A program made the translations under genes and the position numbers. The notes under the pieces were generated by a model. The model ran no database searches and was not told the DNA's origin. It worked only from the letters and a program-made list of their open reading frames with translations. Shown here piece by piece: positions 43,233-51,927 of a stretch of 64,000 nucleotides of DNA. The DNA is taken from contig NZ_VCDI01000004.1 of NCBI RefSeq assembly GCF_005844085.1, positions 124,001-188,000 of the forward strand. The letters are read 5' to 3'. Position 1 is the stretch's first letter, and every line of letters starts with the position of its first letter. The DNA is from Lichenicoccus roseus. GTDB lineage: Bacteria; Pseudomonadota; Alphaproteobacteria; Acetobacterales; Acetobacteraceae.

Positions 43233-44536
43233 GCGCCCTCCTCCAGCCGGACCCCGAGCGTCTCGAGTGCGCCCCAGTAGCCGGGATAAGTCTTCGCCAC
43301 GCATCCCGGTTCGAGGATGGTGATGCCGTGCACCAGCAGCCCGGCCAACGCGAACCCCATCGCGATGCGATGATCGGCGAACGTATCGATGCGGGCCGGC
43401 AGCGTCTGCCCGGCAAGCGACGGATCGGCGGCGACCAGCAGGTTGTCGCCCGCCTCGGTGCCGAGGCCGGGCCGGATGCATGATAATCCCAGGGCCAGCG
43501 CGCGCACCCGGTCGCACTCCTTGACCCGCAGGTTGGCGATGCCGGTGAAGCGCACCGGATTGCGGTTGAAGGCCGCCATCACTGCCAGCGTCGGCACCGC
43601 GTCCTGCATCTGCGCGCCGTCGATCACCGCCGGCATGTCCGGGTAGGAGGCGATCAACGACGCGGCGGCGGCGTCCGGCTGGGTGAACGCAGCGGCCTCG
43701 ATGCCGAGATCGATCGCACCGCCGGTGAGCCGCTCCGCCGCCCAGAGATAGGTCGCCGCCGACGCGTCCGGCTCGACCAGCAGGTCGGCGGCGCGGTAGC
43801 CGGTCGGGGCCACCCGCCAGGTGCCGGGGCCGTCCTCGCTGATCTCGGCGCCGAACGCGCGCATCGCCGCCAGGGTGAGCCCGACATAGCCACGTGCACC
43901 GATCGCGTCGCCGCGGAGCGCAACCTCCACCGGCCCCTCGGCGCAAGCGGCCACCATCAGCAGGGCCGAGACATACTGGCTGGAGAGCGCGGCATCCACC
44001 GCGACCCGGCCGGCCGGCAGTCGTCCGCGACCGCCTATGCGCACCGGGGGGCAGCCGGTCGGACAGTCGACCGCGACACCGAGGTCGCGCAGCGCCTCGA
44101 CCAGCGGCGCGATCGGCCGCACCCGCATGTGCGCATCGCCGTCCAGCACCACGTCACCCGGCGCCAGGCACGCCGCCGCCGTCAGGAAGCGGGTGGCGGT
44201 GCCGGCATTGCCGAGGAACAGGGGGCTGTCCGGAACGCCAAGCGCGCCGGTGCCGTGCACCAGGAACGAGGTGTCGTCTGGCTCCTCGATCGCAACGCCG
44301 AAGGCGCGCAGCGCGGCCGCCATGTAGCGCGTGTCGTCGCTCTTGAGCGCCCCGGTGAGTGTCGTATTGCCACGCGCCAGCGCCGCCAGCAGCAGCACGC
44401 GGTTGGTGATCGACTTGCTGCCGGGCGGCCGTACGCGGCCGCGCAACGGCTGGCCGGGTGGCACCACGGTGAGCGCATCCGCCGCGAGCCAGTCAAGCGG
44501 GGGACGTGTCAGGCTTTCGCTGTCCGGCTGCTTCAT
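43229..44536 (-). CDS. aroA: 3-phosphoshikimate 1-carboxyvinyltransferase
   Basis: EPSP synthase of 435 residues, which joins shikimate-3-phosphate with PEP on the route to chorismate. Substrate-binding motifs are RPPGSKSITNRVLLLAALA, LGNAGTATRFLTA, the SSQYVSALLM segment and the late LRVKECDR and DTFADHRIAMGFA. It resembles the class I (E. coli-like) form, as the GSKSITNR and GNAGTA motifs are unmodified. Its ATG overlaps the stop of the TPR gene, and its stop overlaps the kinase start. Confidence 0.93.
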   Translation of the reverse strand: MKQPDSESLTRPPLDWLAADALTVVPPGQPLRGRVRPPGSKSITNRVLLLAALARGNTTLTGALKSDDTRYMAAALRAFGVAIEEPDDTSFLVHGTGALGVPDSPLFLGNAGTATRFLTAAACLAPGDVVLDGDAHMRVRPIAPLVEALRDLGVAVDCPTGCPPVRIGGRGRLPAGRVAVDAALSSQYVSALLMVAACAEGPVEVALRGDAIGARGYVGLTLAAMRAFGAEISEDGPGTWRVAPTGYRAADLLVEPDASAATYLWAAERLTGGAIDLGIEAAAFTQPDAAAASLIASYPDMPAVIDGAQMQDAVPTLAVMAAFNRNPVRFTGIANLRVKECDRVRALALGLSCIRPGLGTEAGDNLLVAADPSLAGQTLPARIDTFADHRIAMGFALAGLLVHGITILEPGCVAKTYPGYWGALETLGVRLEEGA

Positions 44537-45174
44537 GCCGGCTGGCCGAGCGCCTTGCGACGCAGCTGGTCCAGCCGGTGGCCGCCGTCCACGATCATCG
44601 GGTCCAGCGTCAGCACGTGCTGCCAGGCCCGCCACGCCGCGGTGGCGTTGCCACGCTGCTCCTCGACCGCCGACAGCGCCTGCCACGCCAGCACATCGCT
44701 TGCATCGCGCGAGATCGAGCCACCGAGATCCTGCACGGCAGCGTCGAGATCACCGTCGAGATCGTGCGCCGCCGCCCGCTCCCGCCAGAGCAGGGCGCTG
44801 TCCGGTTGCAGCGCCAGGGCGTCGTCCAGATCGGAGACCGCGGATTGTCGCTTGCCGGCCGCCATCTCGTGCTGCGCGCGCCGCAACAGCAGGCGAACGG
44901 CGGGCTGCACCGACTGCTCGCGCACCGATTCGAGTTGGGCGGCGACCGCCTCGGCCTGGCTGCGATCGGAAGCCTGGGCAAGCTGGCCGACCAGCGTCAC
45001 GATCTTCGGATCCGGCGCGGCCATGGCCTGGCTTCCAGGAGCCTGCTGATGACCCGGAGCCTGAGGCGGCGCGTCGGCCCCGAGAGCCGGCAGCGGTGCG
45101 CAGGACAACACAGCCGCGAGCGACAGCCACCCCCTGAACGCTTGCATCGCGGTCAGGTGCGGCGGTGCCCGCAT
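44533..45174 (-). CDS. Secreted TPR protein
   Basis: Protein of 213 residues with a predicted signal peptide (FRGWLSLAAVLSCAPLPALGA) and two to three tetratricopeptide-like repeats between about 90 and 205, for example RQSAVSDLDDALALQPDSAL and DLDAAVQDLGG. It is probably periplasmic and mediates protein contacts; no enzymatic motif is seen. GGAAAGAG precedes the ATG at 45174. It is the first gene of a coupled chain with aroA and a PfkB kinase, though no functional link is evident. Confidence 0.68.
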   Translation of the reverse strand: MRAPPHLTAMQAFRGWLSLAAVLSCAPLPALGADAPPQAPGHQQAPGSQAMAAPDPKIVTLVGQLAQASDRSQAEAVAAQLESVREQSVQPAVRLLLRRAQHEMAAGKRQSAVSDLDDALALQPDSALLWRERAAAHDLDGDLDAAVQDLGGSISRDASDVLAWQALSAVEEQRGNATAAWRAWQHVLTLDPMIVDGGHRLDQLRRKALGQPA

Positions 45175-45217
45175 GATGCTCTTTCCGGTAGGACGGCCTA
45201 CGCGGAGGCCATCGCAT

Positions 45218-45343
45218 TCAGCCCTGGCGCGCCTTCATGCGCGGGTTCTTCTTGTTGATCACGTAGACCCGGCCATGCCGGCGGACGACGCGGCAATCCT
45301 TGTCGCGGACCTTCGCCGACTTCAGGCTGTTTCTGATCTTCAT
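45218..45343 (-). CDS. rpmJ: Ribosomal protein L36, Cys-poor form
   Basis: Basic 41-residue protein starting [18 protein letters not shown] and ending NPRMKARQG, the alphaproteobacterial form of 50S protein L36. Unlike the zinc-ribbon type it has only one cysteine and no CxxC pairs, so it should not need zinc. It starts at the ATG at 45343 within a longer open frame. A short hairpin GGCCT/AGGCC at 45195-45210 follows the stop and may end its transcript before the TPR gene. Confidence 0.93.
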   Translation of the reverse strand: MKIRNSLKSAKVRDKDCRVVRRHGRVYVINKKNPRMKARQG

Positions 45344-45509
45344 GACACGACCCTGGTTCCGGCCCGCTGCAGGCCCATAGAAAAGGATCCGGACCGCTGC
45401 AGGCAGCGCCGGAAGGAGAGGCTGACTAGCGGGGGTGCCGATCCTGGTCAAGGGGCGTGACGTGGCCCGTGCATTCCCCCCGCCGCCGATCTGCCCTAAG
45501 CACCGCGTC

Positions 45510-45923
45510 ATGACCGGAATGCAGGGCGGGACAAGCGATCAGCGGCGAGGCAAGCTTGCCTGGACCGGCTTCCTGGTGATGGCCTTCGTGGTGCTTGGCC
45601 TGTGCGGTCTGTTTTCGACCTATGCCGCGCAACTGCCCTACCAGCGCGCGCTCTATGCGGAGGCCAGGCTGGATGCCGCCCGTCACGCACCGGATACGGC
45701 GGCGCGACTGGCCCGGCTTCGCGACGCGCTGGGTGAGGACGGCGCGGGCGCCTTCGACGGCAGCGGTGACCTCGACCGGCAGATCGATCATGCCCACGAC
45801 GTGCTGATGCAGCATTTCCGGCAGCAGGGCGAGGACATCGCGCTCAGGCTGCGCATCGTCCTGGTCGTGTTCACCGCCGCCGCTGCCTTGTTCGGCATCA
45901 TGGTGGTCAGCGTACTGCGCTAG
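45510..45923 (+). CDS. Small membrane protein, unknown function
   Basis: Protein of 137 residues with two predicted membrane segments ([25 protein letters not shown] and [27 protein letters not shown]) around a charged, mostly helical loop of about 65 residues ([18 protein letters not shown] to [13 protein letters not shown]). No domain is recognised. The ATG at 45510 fits the start of the hydrophilic lead; the frame is open from 45435. It converges with the CtaG-cytochrome fusion gene, sharing four bases at the stops. Confidence 0.6.
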   Translation: MTGMQGGTSDQRRGKLAWTGFLVMAFVVLGLCGLFSTYAAQLPYQRALYAEARLDAARHAPDTAARLARLRDALGEDGAGAFDGSGDLDRQIDHAHDVLMQHFRQQGEDIALRLRIVLVVFTAAAALFGIMVVSVLR

Positions 45924-46804
45924 CTCCGGCCCGGCGGGGAGAGGCTATGCAGGTAGGCGATGATGTCGCGGCGGCCGACCGGGTCGTCGATGGCATCCGG
46001 CATCGCGGTGCCGGGAATGAAGGCGCGCGGTCCCGACAGCCAGCGCTCCAGCGAGCGGTCGTCCCAGGTGATGCGGGCGCCGGCCAGGGCCGGGGTATAC
46101 GGATAGCCGGGCACCGATCCGGCCCGCCTGCCATACACCCCGGCAAGTCGCGGCCCCTCGATCGCGTGGTCGAGGGCGTGGCAGCCGGCGCAGTCGGCGG
46201 CGAACAGCGTGCGCCCGGCGGCGGCATCGGGTGGCGCATTGGCGAAGCGGGCGAGGTCGGTGGCGTCCTTCGGGCGACTGGACCGGAAGAAGGTGTAGGA
46301 CAGCGTGATGTCGTCGACGTCGGTGGTCGACGGATCGGTCGCGAGGCGGCCATCGACGAAGAAGGTCACCGGCATCTCGACCTTCTGGTGCGCGCCGAGA
46401 CGCTCCTCGGTGAAGCAGAAGCACTGGATCTTCTTGAAGTAGATGCCGACCTTGTCCGGCGTCACGTTGAAGGCGGCGTGGCCCACGATGGGTGTATCGG
46501 ACAGGTTTTCCGCCTCGAAGAACACCAGGCTTTCCTGGCCGAGCCGCACCCGTAACCGGGACTGCATCGGCCGGAACCGCCAGGGCAGCCCCTTCGCGAT
46601 GCCGGTGGAGAAGTCGATGGTGATCATCCGGCCGAGCGCGCCGTCCGCCGCCGAGGCCCGTTGCGTGGTGCCGCCCGCGCCGGTGGCGGCGCAGAACATC
46701 CGGTACAGCGGAACCGAGAACGAGACGATCGTCAGCATGACGGCCACCACCGCCAGCAGCCCGGCGGGTACCAGCCAGAAGCGGCGGCGGCGAGGTGAGT
46801 TCAT
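45920..46804 (-). CDS. CtaG/Cox11-cytochrome c fusion protein
   Basis: Continuous 294-residue frame with two parts. Residues 1 to about 180 are CtaG/Cox11, the copper chaperone for cytochrome c oxidase: one N-terminal membrane segment ending VPLYRMFC (C38) and the copper motif CFCF (C128, C130). From about 190 a class I cytochrome c domain follows, with CAGCH (C205, C208, H209) and a Met ligand in PGTAMPD (M268). Standard CtaG proteins end near 190-200 residues, so the C-terminal heme domain is an addition. No oxidase subunit genes are adjacent. The frame shows no sign of a shift at the junction. Confidence 0.86.
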   Translation of the reverse strand: MNSPRRRRFWLVPAGLLAVVAVMLTIVSFSVPLYRMFCAATGAGGTTQRASAADGALGRMITIDFSTGIAKGLPWRFRPMQSRLRVRLGQESLVFFEAENLSDTPIVGHAAFNVTPDKVGIYFKKIQCFCFTEERLGAHQKVEMPVTFFVDGRLATDPSTTDVDDITLSYTFFRSSRPKDATDLARFANAPPDAAAGRTLFAADCAGCHALDHAIEGPRLAGVYGRRAGSVPGYPYTPALAGARITWDDRSLERWLSGPRAFIPGTAMPDAIDDPVGRRDIIAYLHSLSPPGRS

Positions 46805-46959
46805 GGCGCCATCCTAGCCCAGGAAGACAGCGAAGGCATCGCCTGCCGCCGTCAACGTGACGATAGCTCTGGACCTGCGCCTCCCGCCGGTCTGCTATAC
46901 AAGTGTCGCTGCAGAAACGAGGCCGCCGCCTGGACGCGGTGCCGACGGACGGGCTCGCC

Positions 46960-49956
46960 ATGGACCATGTTCACCACGAGGATCCCGCCGCCTTCCTCGC
47001 AGGTGGTGGCGAAGCCGGAGCCCGCATGCGGGGGATCGACTGGTCCGCGACCCCGCTCGGCGTGCCTTCGGGCTGGTCCGCGGCGCTGCAGACCCTGGTT
47101 GCGGTGATGCTCGGCTCCCACCAGCCGATGTTCGTGGCGTGGGGTCCGGACCGCATCATGCTGTACAACGACAGCTACGCGCAGATCTGCGGCTCGCGCC
47201 ATCCCGCCTCGCTCGGGTCGCGCTTCGACGTGGTCTGGCACGACATCATGGACGAGATCGGTCCGATCCTAGACCGCGCCTATGCCGGCGAGCCGACCTA
47301 CTCCGACGACATCCAGCTCACCATGCATCGCCACGGCTATGCCGAGGAGACACACTTCGCCTTCAGCTACACGCCGGTGCGCGACCCCGACGGGACGGTG
47401 GCGGGGATGTTCTGCGCCTGCACCGAGACCACCAGGCAGGTGCAGGCGCAACGCCGCCTGGCCGGCGAACGCGAGCGCCAGCGCCTGCTGCTGCAGCAGA
47501 TGCCCGGCTTCGTCGCCCTGCTGGCCGGTCCATCGCACGTCTACGACTACGTCAACGACGCCTATGTCGCGATCGCCGGCCGGCGCGACTTCATCGGGCG
47601 GCCGATCCGCGAGGTGTTCTCCGAGCTGCGCACGCCGGGCCATTTCGACGAGCTCGACCGGGTGTTCGCCAGCGGCCAGCCGTTCGTGGCCCGCGCGCTG
47701 CCGATCCGGCTCGCCGCCGACGGCGCCGAGCGCTTCGTCGACCTGATCTACCAGCCGATACGCGACGAGGCCGATGCCGTCGTCGGCATCTTCGTCGGCG
47801 GCTACGACGTCACCGATCGCGTGCGCGCCGACGCCACGCTCCGCCACGCCCAGCGCCGCCAGGGCTTCCTGCTCGCCCTCAACGACACCCTGCGCCGGCA
47901 GGGTGATCCGCGCGCCGCGATGCAGGCCGCGGTGGACGCGATCGGGCGGCATCTCGCACTCAGCCGCGTCGGCTACGGTCTGATCGATACCGACGGGCGG
48001 CAGGTGACGCTGGAGACCGCGTATGTCGACCACGTCGTGCCGCTTGCGGCGACGTATCCGCTCGACGCCTTCGGTGCCGGCCAGATCGCCAGGCTGCGAT
48101 CGGGCCGTACCGCCGCCTACGCCGATGTGGAGGCCAGTTCGGACACCGCCGGCCTCGGCCTTGGAGCGCTGGGCATTGCGGCAAGCCTCGGGGTGCCGCT
48201 GGTGCGCGCCGGCCGCCTGCACGCCGTGCTCTATCTCCATCACCGGGTGCCACGCGCCTGGACGCACTCCGAGATCGAGCTGGTCGAGGATGTCGCCGCG
48301 CGCATCTGGGATGCCGTCGAGCGCGCCAGGGCGCAGGACGAGCTGGAACGCATGAACCAGACGCTGGAGGCGCAGGTCGACGAGCGCTCCAACCAGCTGC
48401 GCGAGGCGCTGGCGGCGCTCGAGATCAGCACCAAGCGGCTGCGCACCGCCTTCGAGACGAGCTTCGTGCTGCAGGGCTACCTGGAGCCGGACGGGACCCT
48501 GCTCGACGTCAATCCGGCGGCCCTCGCCGCCATCGAGGGCCGGCTCGAGACGGTGGTCGGGCAGCCGTTCTGGGATACGCCATGGTTCAGCGCCACGCCC
48601 GGCGTGCCGGCCATGGTGCAGGATGCGGTCCGTCGCGCCGCCGCCGGCGAGACCTCGTTCGGCGCCTTCGTGGTGAACCTGCCGACCGGACGGCGCGCCT
48701 TCGACTTCTCGCTGCGCCCGGTGCGCACGCTGACCGGCGCGGTCATCGGGCTGATCTCCGAGGCGTTCGAGACCACCCAGCGCCTGGCGGCCGAGGAGCA
48801 GCTCAGGCAGTCGCAGAAGATGGAGGCGGTCGGCCAGCTGACCGGCGGCCTCGCACACGATTTCAACAACCTGCTGACCGGCATCACCGGCAGCCTGGAA
48901 CTGCTGCGGGCCAGGATCGCGCAGGGTCGTCATGGCGAGACCGAACGCTTCATCGCCGCCGCGATGCGGGCGGCCGATCGCGCGGCGGCACTGACCCACC
49001 GGCTGCTGGCCTTCTCGCGGCGGCAGACGCTCGACCCCAAGCCTACCGACGTCAACCGCCTGGTGGCGGACATGGAGGAGCTGGTGCGACGCACCGTCGG
49101 GCCGTCGGTGACGCTCGATACGGTGGCCGCCGAGGGGCTGTGGAACACCCTGGTGGATCCGCCGCAGCTGGAGAACGCGCTGCTGAACCTCTGCCTGAAC
49201 GCGCGCGATGCGATGCCCGAGGGCGGCCGGCTGACGATCCAGACCGCCAACTGCGTGGTCGACCGCCGTACCGCGCGCGAGCGCGAGCTCTCCGCGGGTG
49301 ACTACGTGATGCTGCGCGTCACCGATACCGGCACCGGCATGTCCGCCGAGGTCAGCGCCCGCGCCTTCGATCCGTTCTTCACCACCAAGCCGATCGGCAT
49401 GGGGACCGGCCTCGGCCTGTCGATGATCTACGGCTTCGCGCGGCAGTCCGGGGGTCAGGTGCGGATCGCATCGTCACCCGGACAGGGCACCACAGTCTCC
49501 CTCTACCTGCCCCGACACCGGGGGAAGGCGTCGGGCGAGGCCGCCGGCGACGCAACGGCCCCCAGCCAGGCGCCGCGTGCCGTCGATGGGGAGACCGTGC
49601 TGGTGGTCGATGACGAGCCGACCGTGCGCATGCTGGTGGCCGATGTGCTGCTGGAACTCGGCTACCGAGCCCTCGAGGCGGAGGATGGCGCCGGGGCGCT
49701 TCGCATCCTGGAATCAGGCGCGCGCATCGACCTCCTGGTGTCGGATGTAGGGCTGCCGAACGGCATGAACGGCCGCCAGGTGGCGGATGCCGCCCGCATG
49801 CTGCGGCCCGGTCTCAAGGTGCTGTTCATCACCGGCTATGCCGAGACCGCGGTGATCGGCGACGGCCAGCTGGAGCCGGGCATGCATCTGCTGACCAAGC
49901 CCTTCACGATGAAGACGCTGGCCGGCCGGATACGCGCACTGATCGAGGGCGCCTGA
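46960..49956 (+). CDS. PAS/GAF hybrid sensor histidine kinase
   Basis: Cytoplasmic-looking hybrid kinase of about 998 residues. Order: PAS (about 40-170), PAS (180-290), GAF (300-460), short coiled coil, PAS (490-610), HisKA with H633 in GLAHDFNNLLTG, HATPase_c (NARDAMPEGG, DTGTGM, GTGLGLSM), and a C-terminal receiver with phosphoacceptor D929 in LVSDVGLP. The DFNN H-box is of the type common in light/redox-responsive hybrid kinases, but no chromophore cysteine is assigned. No membrane segment is seen. The start is uncertain (46903 GTG, 46939 GTG or 46960 ATG). No partner regulator is adjacent. Confidence 0.87.
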   Translation: MDHVHHEDPAAFLAGGGEAGARMRGIDWSATPLGVPSGWSAALQTLVAVMLGSHQPMFVAWGPDRIMLYNDSYAQICGSRHPASLGSRFDVVWHDIMDEIGPILDRAYAGEPTYSDDIQLTMHRHGYAEETHFAFSYTPVRDPDGTVAGMFCACTETTRQVQAQRRLAGERERQRLLLQQMPGFVALLAGPSHVYDYVNDAYVAIAGRRDFIGRPIREVFSELRTPGHFDELDRVFASGQPFVARALPIRLAADGAERFVDLIYQPIRDEADAVVGIFVGGYDVTDRVRADATLRHAQRRQGFLLALNDTLRRQGDPRAAMQAAVDAIGRHLALSRVGYGLIDTDGRQVTLETAYVDHVVPLAATYPLDAFGAGQIARLRSGRTAAYADVEASSDTAGLGLGALGIAASLGVPLVRAGRLHAVLYLHHRVPRAWTHSEIELVEDVAARIWDAVERARAQDELERMNQTLEAQVDERSNQLREALAALEISTKRLRTAFETSFVLQGYLEPDGTLLDVNPAALAAIEGRLETVVGQPFWDTPWFSATPGVPAMVQDAVRRAAAGETSFGAFVVNLPTGRRAFDFSLRPVRTLTGAVIGLISEAFETTQRLAAEEQLRQSQKMEAVGQLTGGLAHDFNNLLTGITGSLELLRARIAQGRHGETERFIAAAMRAADRAAALTHRLLAFSRRQTLDPKPTDVNRLVADMEELVRRTVGPSVTLDTVAAEGLWNTLVDPPQLENALLNLCLNARDAMPEGGRLTIQTANCVVDRRTARERELSAGDYVMLRVTDTGTGMSAEVSARAFDPFFTTKPIGMGTGLGLSMIYGFARQSGGQVRIASSPGQGTTVSLYLPRHRGKASGEAAGDATAPSQAPRAVDGETVLVVDDEPTVRMLVADVLLELGYRALEAEDGAGALRILESGARIDLLVSDVGLPNGMNGRQVADAARMLRPGLKVLFITGYAETAVIGDGQLEPGMHLLTKPFTMKTLAGRIRALIEGA

Positions 49957-50011
49957 CCCCGCCCGGCGGCGACATCTGGCATCCGCGCGGCCTGTCGATT
50001 AAGCACGGCGG

Positions 50012-51919
50012 ATGAGAAAACCCGCCTGGGTCGCGCTGACCGCCTTGCTCGCCTCATGCAACGCCGTGGCTCTGGCCCAGGCCCCGCCCAACCAGGGTCC
50101 GCCGGGGGACATCCCGGATCACTTCGCAAGGCCGGTGGCGCAGGACGACTATGTGCGGCGGATCGAGATGATCCCGATGCGCGACGGCGTCAGGCTCTAC
50201 ACGGTGATCGTGATACCGAAGGCCGCGCAGGGCGCCCCGATCGTGCTCACCCGCACGCCGTACGATGCCCACAAGGCGGCCGCCGACAGCGATTCGCCGT
50301 TGATGACCGAGGTGCTGCGCCGGGGCGACGAGGAGCTGGCTCAGGCCGGCTACATACGCGTGTATCAGGACGTTCGCGGGAAGTATCGCTCGCAGGGTGT
50401 CTACGAGATGACCCGGCCGCCGCGCGGCCCGCTGAACGCGTCGGCGACCGACGACACCACCGACGCCTGGGACACCATCGACTGGCTGGTCAAGCACGTC
50501 CCGCAGAGCAACGGCCGCGTCGGCATGATCGGGTCGTCGTACGAAGGCTGGACCGTGGTGATGGCGCTGCTGCATCCGCATCCGGCGCTGAAGGCCGCGG
50601 TGCCGGAGAGCCCGATGGTCGATGGCTGGATGGGCGACGACTGGTTCCACTACGGCGCATTCCGGGTGCCGAACTACGACTACATCGCCGAGCAGACCGA
50701 ACAGAAGGGCGACGGCGACGGCGTGCCGCGCGCGCAGTACGACGACTACACCACCTTCCTCGAAGCCGGCGCCGTCGGCGCCTATGCGAACGCGGCCGGC
50801 CTCGACCAGCTCGGCTGGTCGCGCAAGCTGCAGGCGCACCCGGCCTACGACAGCTTCTGGCAGGACCAGGCGCTGGACAGGCTGGTGGCGCAGCATCCGT
50901 CGGACGTGCCCACGATGTGGGAACAGGGCATGTGGGACCAGGAGGACATGTGGGGCGCCAACCACTCCTTCGCGGCGCTCAAGCGGGCCGGTCACGAGGG
51001 CAACAACTGGCTGGTCATCGGACCCTGGTTCCACAGCCAGGTCGGCGCAGACGGGCGCTCGTTGGGGCCGCTGCTCTGGCAAGGCGACACCGCGCAGCAG
51101 TTCCGGCGCGACATGGTGCTGCCGTTCTTCCGAGAACACCTGCAGGACGGGCCGCCTGCGAACCTGCCACGGGTGAACTTCTACGAGCCCGCCCTGAACC
51201 ACTGGCAGTCATACCCGGACTGGCCGGCGGCACAGGCCAGCACGCCGCTCTACCTGCGCGACGGGTATGCGCTCTCGTTCCACAAGCCCGCCGCCGCCGG
51301 CTCGGACAGCTACGTGTCGGATCCCGCCAGGCCGGTGCCGTTCGAGCCGAGGCCGGCCCGTTTCGACGACCGCGCGGCGTGGCGGACCTGGCTGGTGCAC
51401 GACCAGCGCTTCGTCGATGGCCGTCCGGACGTGCTGACCTACCGGAGCGCGGTGCTCGACAAGCCAATCAAGCTGGCGGGTGCGCCGATCGCCGATATCG
51501 TCGAGAGCACCACCGGGACCGACACCGACGTCGTGGTCAAGCTGATCGACGTTTTTCCGGGCCAGGTGCGCGCCCAGCCGGGGATGGGCGGCTACGAGCT
51601 GCCGATCGGCACCGACATCCTGCGCGGCCGCTACGCACACGGCTTCACGACACCGTCGCCGATCGTGGCCGGACAGCCGCAGCACTACCGCTTCACCTTG
51701 CCGAACGTGAACTACACGATCCTGCCGGGGCACCGGATCATGGTGCAGCTGCAATCGACGCTGTTCCCGCTCTACGACCGCAACCCGCAGACCTACGTCG
51801 CCAGCATGTTCGAGGCGAAGCCGTCGGACTACCGGGCTGCCACCATCACCGTGCAGCACGCCCCGGATGCGGCGAGCGCGGTCTGGCTGCCGGTCGTGAA
51901 GGATGCCGCGATAAAGTAG
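50012..51919 (+). CDS. Alpha-amino acid ester hydrolase-like (CocE/NonD) acylase
   Basis: Serine hydrolase of 635 residues of the X-Pro dipeptidyl-peptidase/CocE class. The nucleophile is S176 in GSSYEGW, the late histidine is H341 in GPWFHSQ, and an acid cluster lies in ESPMVDGWMGDDW and WDQEDMWGA, the pattern of Acetobacter and Xanthomonas alpha-amino acid ester hydrolases that act on beta-lactam-like esters. A C-terminal jelly-roll domain follows. The start bears a secretion signal; LASC (13-16) could be a lipobox, or cleavage may follow AQA. It is likely periplasmic. Its natural substrate is unknown. Confidence 0.85.
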   Translation: MRKPAWVALTALLASCNAVALAQAPPNQGPPGDIPDHFARPVAQDDYVRRIEMIPMRDGVRLYTVIVIPKAAQGAPIVLTRTPYDAHKAAADSDSPLMTEVLRRGDEELAQAGYIRVYQDVRGKYRSQGVYEMTRPPRGPLNASATDDTTDAWDTIDWLVKHVPQSNGRVGMIGSSYEGWTVVMALLHPHPALKAAVPESPMVDGWMGDDWFHYGAFRVPNYDYIAEQTEQKGDGDGVPRAQYDDYTTFLEAGAVGAYANAAGLDQLGWSRKLQAHPAYDSFWQDQALDRLVAQHPSDVPTMWEQGMWDQEDMWGANHSFAALKRAGHEGNNWLVIGPWFHSQVGADGRSLGPLLWQGDTAQQFRRDMVLPFFREHLQDGPPANLPRVNFYEPALNHWQSYPDWPAAQASTPLYLRDGYALSFHKPAAAGSDSYVSDPARPVPFEPRPARFDDRAAWRTWLVHDQRFVDGRPDVLTYRSAVLDKPIKLAGAPIADIVESTTGTDTDVVVKLIDVFPGQVRAQPGMGGYELPIGTDILRGRYAHGFTTPSPIVAGQPQHYRFTLPNVNYTILPGHRIMVQLQSTLFPLYDRNPQTYVASMFEAKPSDYRAATITVQHAPDAASAVWLPVVKDAAIK

Positions 51920-51927
51920 ACGGGGAC

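Noticed and set aside
46903-46960. GTG at 46903 as firm start of the hybrid kinase
   Set aside because: No ribosome-binding site supports it and the first residues are not family-like, so the start was left uncertain and the ATG at 46960 used.
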